64,000 nucleotides of DNA, from positions 884,001 to 948,000 of the forward strand of contig NZ_AOGZ02000014.1 of NCBI RefSeq assembly GCF_000332515.2. Reading direction: 5' to 3'. Under the pieces are notes generated by a model that saw only the letters and a list, made by a program, of their open reading frames with translations, was not told the origin of the DNA and did no database searches. Below, in pieces: positions 46,583 to 53,868 of the stretch (its first letter is position 1; each line of letters starts with the position of its first letter). This DNA comes from Leptospira wolbachii serovar Codice str. CDC (GTDB lineage Bacteria; Spirochaetota; Leptospiria; Leptospirales; Leptospiraceae). Position numbers and translations under genes: made by a program.

Positions 46583-46630
46583 ATCAATTCTAACGAAGTC
46601 AGATTTTTATACTTTAATATTAGGAAAGAC

Positions 46631-46658
46631 TTGACTTACGAGCTGCGTTGAATATATT
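46631..46658 (+). promoter_or_regulatory. Sigma-70 type promoter of the chemosensory operon
   Basis: TTGACT (46631-46636), 16 bases, TATATT (46653-46658), 24 bases before the MCP start codon; AGGGGA at about 46672 is the ribosome site. No sigma-28 consensus is seen, so the operon may be transcribed by the housekeeping polymerase. Confidence 0.6.
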
Positions 46659-46682
46659 TCCGTCCACCTCTAGGGGAAAACT

Positions 46683-48431
46683 ATGAAATGGATTCATGAT
46701 TTAAAGATTCGGGTCAAATTACTTTTGGCATTTATGGTCACCATTCTATTGATGATAGTGGTTGCTGGTGCCAGTTTCTACTCTGCACGGCAAATTTTAG
46801 CCTCACTCCACACTGTGTTTGAAGACCGCGTGGTTCCGATTAGCCAAATCAAAGAAGTATCCGATGCTTATCTGATTGGAATTGTCGATTCAGCAAATAA
46901 AGTCCGCGCTAAAAAGATCACTGTTGAGGAAGCTCTCGAGTCTATAAGAGAATCCGAAACTAAAGCAGATGAAATTTGGAAAGTGTATTTAGGAACCTAT
47001 CTTGTTCCTGAAGAAAAAGCGATCATCGATCAGATGGAAAAAGAATTTCCACCATTGAAAGCTGGTGTCAAACAACTTCGGATCCTCCTTGAAACCAGAA
47101 ACGAGGAAGAATTAGAAAAATTTGTCACTGTAGATATGTATCCTATCTTTGAACCTCTTACTCACCACTTGGATGATTTGATCCGAGTGCAACTTAAGGT
47201 TGCTAAAGAAGAATACCATAAGTCAGAAGCACAATTTAAAAGTTCTTTAGTCATTGTTTCTGGTGTTGTCATTCTTGCCTTCGTTATGGTTTTTCTCATT
47301 GCGATCTTCTTCTCTGATTCCATTGCCGCACCGATGAAAAAAATTGTGGAAGTAGCACAAACTGTCTCTATTGGAGATTTGGATGTAGACTTGGATACCG
47401 AACATAAAAGATCGGCTAATGCGAAAAATTTAGAGGGAAATGAAATTCAACAACTATCGCAAGCATTTATGGAACTCGTTTCCTTTATTAAGGAACGTGC
47501 CGAACACTTAGAACGGATTGCAAATTCTGATCTCAGTGCCGATGTCACTCTCAAATCGGAACGTGATCAATTGGGCTTAAGTTTACGTCGCATGCTTGTC
47601 AACTTATCTGATGTTGTGGAAAAATTATATTTCTCATCACAAGAAGTAGATTTGGGGGCCCAACAATTGGCCGATGCAAGCACATCCTTATCCGAAGCTG
47701 CCAGTGAACAAGCAAGTGCCGTTGAAGAAATTTCAGCAACGTTAACAGAGATAAGCAATAGTTTCTTAGCAAATGCAGAGAACGCGGAAAGGATGACCGA
47801 CTTTTCAGAATCTACTGCCAAACAGGCAATAGAGGGAAATTCCAAAATGAAGGATTTGGTTTCTGCTATGGGTGAAATCAGTAGCTCCTTTGATCAAATT
47901 TCGAAAATCAATAAAGTCATTAACGACATCGCCTTCCAAACCAATATATTAGCACTCAACGCAGCAGTAGAGGCAGCTAGGGCAGGACAACATGGAAAAG
48001 GATTTGCCGTCGTTGCAGAAGAAGTAAGAAACCTTGCCCAAAAGAGCGCCAATGCTGCTGATGAAACAACTCTTCTTATAGAATCTTCTATGAAGAAGGT
48101 AAAACTTGGGAATGAAGCGACGGAAAAAACGGCAGAAGTCCTCGGGAAAATTTCAGAAAGCGCAGATAATGTAAGTAGCCTAACAAAAGAATTAGCTCTT
48201 TCCATCCATGAACAAAAATCTGCCGTCTTACAGATCACCCAAGGAATTGATCAGGTAACAACCGTTACTTCAACCACCGCGGCATCGGCAGAGGAAGTAG
48301 CTGCATCCAGCGAAACCTTGAAACGCCAAGTGGAAATCATGCGCTCAGTCATTATGGGTTTCAAACTCAAAGAGGATACCTCCAAAACAACCGCCCTCAC
48401 TCGGGTAGAAAGACCAAGAATCGTATTGTAG
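46683..48431 (+). CDS. Methyl-accepting chemotaxis protein
   Basis: 582 residues. Membrane helix 1 (about 12-32), an extracytoplasmic four-helix-bundle-type sensor (about 33-188), helix 2 (about 190-212), HAMP (about 213-290) and a cytoplasmic signalling domain whose tip reads [20 protein letters not shown]. It clusters with CheA and CheW to control kinase activity. There is no C-terminal CheR-tethering pentapeptide; it ends RPRIVL. The gene heads the che operon, followed by cheW after 7 bases. Ligand unknown. Confidence 0.94.
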   Translation: MKWIHDLKIRVKLLLAFMVTILLMIVVAGASFYSARQILASLHTVFEDRVVPISQIKEVSDAYLIGIVDSANKVRAKKITVEEALESIRESETKADEIWKVYLGTYLVPEEKAIIDQMEKEFPPLKAGVKQLRILLETRNEEELEKFVTVDMYPIFEPLTHHLDDLIRVQLKVAKEEYHKSEAQFKSSLVIVSGVVILAFVMVFLIAIFFSDSIAAPMKKIVEVAQTVSIGDLDVDLDTEHKRSANAKNLEGNEIQQLSQAFMELVSFIKERAEHLERIANSDLSADVTLKSERDQLGLSLRRMLVNLSDVVEKLYFSSQEVDLGAQQLADASTSLSEAASEQASAVEEISATLTEISNSFLANAENAERMTDFSESTAKQAIEGNSKMKDLVSAMGEISSSFDQISKINKVINDIAFQTNILALNAAVEAARAGQHGKGFAVVAEEVRNLAQKSANAADETTLLIESSMKKVKLGNEATEKTAEVLGKISESADNVSSLTKELALSIHEQKSAVLQITQGIDQVTTVTSTTAASAEEVAASSETLKRQVEIMRSVIMGFKLKEDTSKTTALTRVERPRIVL

Positions 48432-48438
48432 GCCAACA

Positions 48439-48942
48439 ATGAGCCAAAATTTAAAATCATGGGATGTCGATACAGACGAAGATACAATGAAAGATTTGTA
48501 TCTTTGTTTTAGCCTGGAAGAGAGAGACTATGCATTTGAAGTTCGCCATCTAACAGAAATTCTAGCCCTTCCCGCAATCACTACCATTCCCGGTACAGCA
48601 CCATTTTTGAAAGGTGTCATCAACATCCGCGGAAAAATTATTCCAGTGATGGATGTTCGTTTGCGATTTGATATGATTTTTAAACCTTATCACGAAAGAA
48701 CCTGTGTTTTACTCGTTGAATTAGACGGGTTACCCCTTGGTTTGATTGTTGATACAGTAAACGATGTATTAAAAATTCCTCAAGAGAATATTGATTTAGC
48801 ACCAAAGATAGGTGAATCAAAATCTTCGCGTTTCATCTATGCTACAGGAAGAGTGGGAGATACAGTAAAGATCTTAATCAATTTACAAAGGTTACTCACA
48901 GAAGAAGAGGCGCATTTGATTAAGGATATTCCGGGAAACTAA
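48439..48942 (+). CDS. cheW: Chemotaxis coupling protein CheW
   Basis: 167 residues. The SH3-like CheW fold is shown by YAFEVRHLTEILALPAITTI, then FLKGVINIRGKIIPVMDVRL, the most conserved segment of the family, and a second half with DGLPLGLIVDTVNDVLKI. It joins receptors to CheA in arrays. A short N-terminal acidic extension (about 15 residues) is the only addition. It lies 3 bases upstream of cheA. Confidence 0.95.
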   Translation: MSQNLKSWDVDTDEDTMKDLYLCFSLEERDYAFEVRHLTEILALPAITTIPGTAPFLKGVINIRGKIIPVMDVRLRFDMIFKPYHERTCVLLVELDGLPLGLIVDTVNDVLKIPQENIDLAPKIGESKSSRFIYATGRVGDTVKILINLQRLLTEEEAHLIKDIPGN

Positions 48943-48945
48943 TCC

Positions 48946-50826
48946 ATGGAAAGAGATGATGTATTAGAATACTTACTAGAAGCACGAGAAACACTTGAAA
49001 ATATCGAAAAGGATTTACTTCATTTCGAGAAATCAACATTAGATGGTAGTCGAGTAGACAGAGATCTCCTTGATACCCTATTTAGACATTTCCATACCAT
49101 CAAAGGAAGTTCTGGTTTTTTTGGACTTACTGCCATTGTAAAAATGGCACATGCAGCAGAAAATCTTCTGGATTATTTACGAAAAAACCCAGAAGACCAA
49201 GATGAAGATACTCTTGAATTTCTAATCACTGCCCTTGATTATTTAAATGAATTAGTGGAACATGAAGAATCCTCTCCATCGGGTGGGGATTTTTTTTCCG
49301 AAGAACAAATCCTTTTTCTGAATAAGTTAAATCAAAAGAATGATTCCATCCGATTACGGTATATGCAAACGCCTGAAGAAGTGCCCGCCTCACAAGCAAA
49401 TGCCGAATTTGGTTTGTTTGGTGATGATTCAGCCAATGAAAATCCTAAAGAAGAATTTGGTTTGTTTACGAATATAGATGAACCCACAATAGCAAAGGAA
49501 TTCGGTCTATTTATAAACGACTCCCCTCCAAAACCAAACGAAGAATTCGGTTTGTTTCTAAAACCAGATCTTAATACAACAAAAGAAAGAATTCCAAAAC
49601 CAGAAGAGAACCTAAAAAACGAAAAGAAAACCATCACAAAAAAAGACATACGAATCGATACTGATAAGTTAGATTCGCTTTTAGATATTGTGGGAGAAAT
49701 TGTTATCACTGAACCTATGGTTACTGACCATCCGGATATCAGTAAACTTAAGTTAGAGAGTTTTCAAAAAACTGCATTACAATTAAAAAAGCTAATCAGA
49801 AATCTCCAAGAAATCACCCTCAGCCTTCGAATGGTTCCTATTGCGGGAGTCTTTTCCCGAATGGAACGCCTTGTGAGAGACACAGCAAAAAAAACAGGAA
49901 AACAAGTAAAACTTATCATCTCTGGCGAAGACACAGAAATTGATAAGTCCATCATCGAAGAAATGTATGATCCTCTTGTGCACATCATTCGAAATGCGAT
50001 CGATCATGGATTAGAAACTCTCGAAGAAAGAAAAGAAGCCGGGAAACAACCGCAAGGAACCATCCAACTAACAGCAACTCAGTCGGGGAAAGAAGTTTGG
50101 ATTGAAGTGCGTGATGATGGCAAAGGACTCAGTCGAGAGAGAATCTCAAACAAAGCAATTTCTCTTGGCCTCATTGGTCATTCTGATGCAGAAACTCTTG
50201 AGGACAAAGAGGTTTGGGAATTTTTATTCTATCCAGGATTTTCTACAGCGAAAGAAGTAACCGATCTTTCTGGAAGGGGTGTGGGATTGGATGTTGTGAG
50301 AAAAAATGTTACAACTCTAAAAGGTTTTGTGGATGTATTTTCTGTTTTTGGGCAAGGAACTACCTTTCTGATTCGTGTTCCCTTAACTCTAGCCATCATC
50401 GAAGGACTAGTGGTTCGCAAAGCAGATACTTATTTTATTTTGCCTTCTATAGATGTAAAAGAATCTATATATATCTCAAATGAGCCAATTAATGAATTGT
50501 ACAAAAACAATCATAGTATACAATACAGAACCAACCAAATTTCTCTTGTTGATATTAATTTGTTATTTGGAAAAGATTCTGATTTAAATGATCAGAGAAC
50601 ATTAAAAGAAAAATACGTCATCGTCACTGAGTCACACGAAAAACAAATGGGGATTGTCTTTGACGAAATTCTTGGTAGCCAATCGATTGTGATTAAACCT
50701 ATTTCTCCCATTTTTAAAAACATCAATGGACTTGCTGGTTGTACTATTTTAGGGAATGGTCATGCAGGTTTAATTCTTGATGTTAGAAAATTGATCAGCC
50801 AACATCTATCCTCGGTTACAATATGA
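48946..50826 (+). CDS. cheA: Chemotaxis histidine kinase CheA with EFGLF motif linker in place of P2
   Basis: 626 residues. The HPt domain (P1, about 1-105) carries phospho-His50 in FHTIKGSSGFFG. The next segment (about 140-225) has no recognisable P2 (CheY/CheB-docking) domain; instead it is a polar linker with four EFGLF motifs at 154, 170, 185 and 200. The dimerisation domain, the ATPase (IIRNAIDHGLETLEERKEAG, VRDDGKGLS, DLSGRGVGLDVV) and the CheW-like P5 follow and look intact. It phosphorylates CheY and CheB. The stop overlaps the cheB start (ATGA). Confidence 0.95.
   Translation: MERDDVLEYLLEARETLENIEKDLLHFEKSTLDGSRVDRDLLDTLFRHFHTIKGSSGFFGLTAIVKMAHAAENLLDYLRKNPEDQDEDTLEFLITALDYLNELVEHEESSPSGGDFFSEEQILFLNKLNQKNDSIRLRYMQTPEEVPASQANAEFGLFGDDSANENPKEEFGLFTNIDEPTIAKEFGLFINDSPPKPNEEFGLFLKPDLNTTKERIPKPEENLKNEKKTITKKDIRIDTDKLDSLLDIVGEIVITEPMVTDHPDISKLKLESFQKTALQLKKLIRNLQEITLSLRMVPIAGVFSRMERLVRDTAKKTGKQVKLIISGEDTEIDKSIIEEMYDPLVHIIRNAIDHGLETLEERKEAGKQPQGTIQLTATQSGKEVWIEVRDDGKGLSRERISNKAISLGLIGHSDAETLEDKEVWEFLFYPGFSTAKEVTDLSGRGVGLDVVRKNVTTLKGFVDVFSVFGQGTTFLIRVPLTLAIIEGLVVRKADTYFILPSIDVKESIYISNEPINELYKNNHSIQYRTNQISLVDINLLFGKDSDLNDQRTLKEKYVIVTESHEKQMGIVFDEILGSQSIVIKPISPIFKNINGLAGCTILGNGHAGLILDVRKLISQHLSSVTI
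49405..49557 (+). repeat. Four-fold EFGLF repeat in the CheA linker
   Basis: Four copies of Glu-Phe-Gly-Leu-Phe begin at residues 154, 170, 185 and 200, spaced 16, 15 and 15. The third copy uses different codons (GGT CTA TTT) and copies 3 and 4 use GAA TTC, so the match is kept at the protein level and is not recent DNA duplication. Confidence 0.85.
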
Positions 50827-51866
50827 AAAAACATACAGTAATTGTTGTCGATGACCAAAGGTCTGTGAGAAGTATGATCAAACGTTGGATTGAATCCGAT
50901 CCGAACTGGGAAGTGATTGGTGAAGCAGCAAATCCTTATGAAGCTAGGGATTTAATTATAGAAAAACTTCCAGAAGTGATGACATTAGATGTTCACATGC
51001 CAGGTATGGACGGGATTGTTTTCCTAAAAAAACTCCTCCCTCAATATCCAATGCCAGTTATCATGTTTAGTTCTTCCACAACAGAAGGTGCCAATATCAC
51101 TTTAGAGGCTTTAGAAGCTGGTGCCTTTGACTATGTAACAAAACCCATCGGTACTCCCGAAAGTTTAGTCGAAGCAAAAGAAGATTTACTTTCCAAACTA
51201 TATGAAAGTTTAAATTACAATCTCGCAAAACTAAGTTTTCCTTCGAAGTCGGAAGCACTATCCCCTAAAAAGACAAATGCAAAAACAACGTTCAAACGAA
51301 AATTTATTTTGATTGGATCTTCAACGGGAGGAACTACCGCCTTGCGAATGTTACTCAATGACGTAGACGAGACTTTTCCGCCTATTCTCATCGCACAACA
51401 TATGCCAGAGAACTTCACCACCTTGTTTGCACAAAGACTCAATTCTGATCTCAAAATCCATGTAAAAGAAGCAAAAGATAAAGAAATATTACAATCCGGG
51501 CATGTCTACATTGCTCCAGGGAATTACCATTTAGGAATTCAAAAAATTGGCTCAGAATACTATACACAAATCCTACAAACTGATAAAAAAAATGGACATA
51601 GGCCGTCAGTGGATGTATTGTTTGAATCTGCAATCGAACAAGATATAGGTGGGAGCAGCATAGGCATTATACTTACAGGTATGGGAAGCGATGGGGCTTC
51701 TGGACTTCTAAAACTTAAAAATCAAGGTTGCCTTACGATTGGCCAAGACAAGGAAACTAGCGTTGTTTACGGAATGCCAAAAGTAGCCCACGAATTAGGA
51801 GCTGTAACCTACCAAGTCCCTTTAAATGGGATGGTAGATAAAATTAAGGAAATTGCATCATTATGA
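50823..51866 (+). CDS. cheB: Chemotaxis methylesterase/deamidase CheB
   Basis: 347 residues. The receiver (about 1-125) has VVDDQRSVRSM, phospho-Asp in MTLDVHMPGMDG and the Lys in VTKPIG. The methylesterase domain (about 155-347) has IGSSTGGTTALRMLL (Ser), AQHMPENFTTLFAQRL (His) and GMGSDGASGLLKLKNQG (Asp). It demethylates and deamidates receptor Gln/Glu sites. No cheR is present in this cluster, so the methyltransferase must be encoded elsewhere. It is coupled by ATGA overlaps to both the gene before and the gene after. Confidence 0.95.
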   Translation: MKKHTVIVVDDQRSVRSMIKRWIESDPNWEVIGEAANPYEARDLIIEKLPEVMTLDVHMPGMDGIVFLKKLLPQYPMPVIMFSSSTTEGANITLEALEAGAFDYVTKPIGTPESLVEAKEDLLSKLYESLNYNLAKLSFPSKSEALSPKKTNAKTTFKRKFILIGSSTGGTTALRMLLNDVDETFPPILIAQHMPENFTTLFAQRLNSDLKIHVKEAKDKEILQSGHVYIAPGNYHLGIQKIGSEYYTQILQTDKKNGHRPSVDVLFESAIEQDIGGSSIGIILTGMGSDGASGLLKLKNQGCLTIGQDKETSVVYGMPKVAHELGAVTYQVPLNGMVDKIKEIASL

Positions 51867-53119
51867 TTCCGCACTGTTTGATACTCGAAAGTGATAGCAC
51901 AAGATTAATAGCAGATCTATTGAAAGATATTGGTTATACATTTGAAAGAGTAAACCTTTTGGATGAGATATCTCCAAGATTAGAAGAAGGAAAATTTCAT
52001 TTCTTAATCTTTCACGTAAATGATGTAGAACAAATTGTTTCCAGGGAAAAACTTTCCGAATTTACGAAGCATTTTCCACAAACACTTATAATCTTAATTA
52101 CTGACACTTCAAAATGGGATATCACCGCTTCTCTATTAAAACAACATTCCGTTTACGATTATATCCAAACACCACTTTCTTCAAGCCATATCCAATTCAC
52201 ATTGGACCGATCACTTCAATTCTTATTAACAAAACTTAAGTCTCAGTTCATCCATGAAGCAGAAAACCATTTATACAAACGTATGGTGGAAATCTTCGAT
52301 TGGAAAAAGTCCCTTTCACATAAAGAAAACGAAAACATTGCCGCCGACATCATCCATCAAATGAACATCAACTTATTCCAAGGAAGTGGAATAGGCACAC
52401 TCATGAGTGTTGTCAGCATATTGATTTCAAAAAGTAAATTAGACCAAGAAGGAAAAAATTATTCTATACCCAAACCCGTAATGGATCTGCTATCAGAGAA
52501 CTATGAAGCTGCAAAAAGTATGTTCGACAGTATGTCTATTTCGCAATCAGTAATAGACGACGAAAGTATAATTGATAACAAAGAATCTCCAAAAAAATTA
52601 CTTACCATCATAAATCAAGAAATGGAAACCTTGAGCGAAGCTCTTGCAATCAAATCCCAAAAAATCAATCTAAGCCAGATTCCGATATCTGCTATCGGGA
52701 AAAAAATCCGTCTTGATGAAACAAAACTGTCTTACGTAATTCGTGAAATATTCTTAAATGCAATCAAGTATTCAAAGGAAAAAGATGTAATTTATCTAAT
52801 CTTCTTTCATAAAGAAAATTTTTTAGAATTAAAAGTCATTAATCCTGCTTATCAAAATAGCGACGGAACGAGTGGTATCCCCGAAAAATTTGAATCCTTT
52901 GTATTCGAACCTTTTTTTCGGATTTCCTCCGTTGTAGATGATAGTTATGCGAAATTCGAACAATTTAGATTTGGACTCGGCTTATCACTTGTCAAAAAGA
53001 TTATGGACCAACACCAATCCAATGTTCAAATCTATAATATTGAAAATAATTTTAGAAATGAAAATACAAAAGATATATGTTTAACAATTCGGTTCCCATT
53101 ACTAGACGAGGAGAAATAA
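51863..53119 (+). CDS. Pseudo-receiver fused to a kinase-like ATPase domain
   Basis: 418 residues. The first ~120 residues follow the receiver fold, but the phospho-acceptor position after the third strand (FLIF) is His51, not Asp, and the conserved Lys before Pro is Thr (YIQTPLSS), so it should not be phosphorylated normally. A helical middle lacks an H-box HExxxP. The C-terminal domain resembles HATPase_c: REIFLNAIKYSKE (N box), FEPFFRISS and FRFGLGLSLVKKIM (G2); the usual DxGxG box is lost. It may act as an adaptor or inhibitor in the che operon. Conserved position and coupling argue against a decaying gene. Confidence 0.75.
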   Translation: MIPHCLILESDSTRLIADLLKDIGYTFERVNLLDEISPRLEEGKFHFLIFHVNDVEQIVSREKLSEFTKHFPQTLIILITDTSKWDITASLLKQHSVYDYIQTPLSSSHIQFTLDRSLQFLLTKLKSQFIHEAENHLYKRMVEIFDWKKSLSHKENENIAADIIHQMNINLFQGSGIGTLMSVVSILISKSKLDQEGKNYSIPKPVMDLLSENYEAAKSMFDSMSISQSVIDDESIIDNKESPKKLLTIINQEMETLSEALAIKSQKINLSQIPISAIGKKIRLDETKLSYVIREIFLNAIKYSKEKDVIYLIFFHKENFLELKVINPAYQNSDGTSGIPEKFESFVFEPFFRISSVVDDSYAKFEQFRFGLGLSLVKKIMDQHQSNVQIYNIENNFRNENTKDICLTIRFPLLDEEK

Positions 53120-53120
53120 A

Positions 53121-53480
53121 ATGGCAAGAATATTAACGGTAGATGATGCACCCGCAGTTTTAAAAATACTAAACTTGGTATTAACAACAGAAGGTCACGA
53201 AGTGACTTCGGCGACAAATGGAATGGAAGCGCTCCAAAAATTAGAAACCTCAAGTTTTGATATTGGTATCTTTGATGTAAATATGCCAGGGATGACTGGG
53301 ATTGAGTTAACTGAGAAAACATTAAAATCAGAAAATGGCAAATCTATGAAAATTGTCATGTTGACCACAGAATCAAGCGATGAAATGAAAAACAAGGGTA
53401 AGGCTGCTGGTGCCGTTGGATGGCTCGTAAAACCATTTGCAAACGAGTCACTTATCAAATTGATCTCTCAGCTAGTTTAA
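53121..53480 (+). CDS. CheY-like stand-alone receiver (first of two)
   Basis: 119 residues, a single receiver domain with TVDDAPAVLKIL, phospho-Asp in GIFDVNMPGMTG, Thr in VMLTTESS and Lys in WLVKPFANE; all phosphorylation residues are present. The start follows the previous stop by one base with GAGGAG upstream. It resembles the next gene across its length (DAPAVLKILNLVL versus DSSAVLKIVRLAL), so the pair arose by tandem duplication. Likely takes phosphate from this operon's CheA or from the PAS kinase downstream. Confidence 0.9.
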   Translation: MARILTVDDAPAVLKILNLVLTTEGHEVTSATNGMEALQKLETSSFDIGIFDVNMPGMTGIELTEKTLKSENGKSMKIVMLTTESSDEMKNKGKAAGAVGWLVKPFANESLIKLISQLV

Positions 53481-53487
53481 AAACAAT

Positions 53488-53868
53488 ATGGCTTCGATTC
53501 TTGTAGTAGATGATTCTTCTGCTGTTTTAAAAATTGTTAGGTTAGCCTTAAGCAGCCAGGGCCATACGGTGATTACTTGTAATACGGGTGACAAGGCCCT
53601 AGAAATACTAAAATCAGATCAATCCGTTCATTTAGGAATTTTTGATTTTAATATGCCTGGAATTAGTGGAATCAACTTAATCCGAGAAACAAAGAAGATC
53701 ATACAAAATAAAAAATTTAAACTACTCGTTCTCTCGGTTGAAGATAAACCCGAAATCATTTCTAACGCATTATTCAACGGCGCAGACGCATGGATGATAA
53801 AACCGTTTAACAACGAACAATTAATCAAACAGGTAACGGAGCTTCTCGACACCGATGCTTCCCTTTGA
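53488..53868 (+). CDS. CheY-like stand-alone receiver (second of two)
   Basis: 126 residues. VVDDSSAVLKIV, phospho-Asp in GIFDFNMPGISG and Lys in MIKPFNNEQ are present; the switch Thr is Ser (LLVLSVEDK), a conservative change also found in some active receivers. Divergence from the preceding paralogue suggests a different partner. The last 14 bases overlap the start of the sensor kinase gene, tying the two together; it is the best candidate output of that kinase. Confidence 0.88.
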   Translation: MASILVVDDSSAVLKIVRLALSSQGHTVITCNTGDKALEILKSDQSVHLGIFDFNMPGISGINLIRETKKIIQNKKFKLLVLSVEDKPEIISNALFNGADAWMIKPFNNEQLIKQVTELLDTDASL

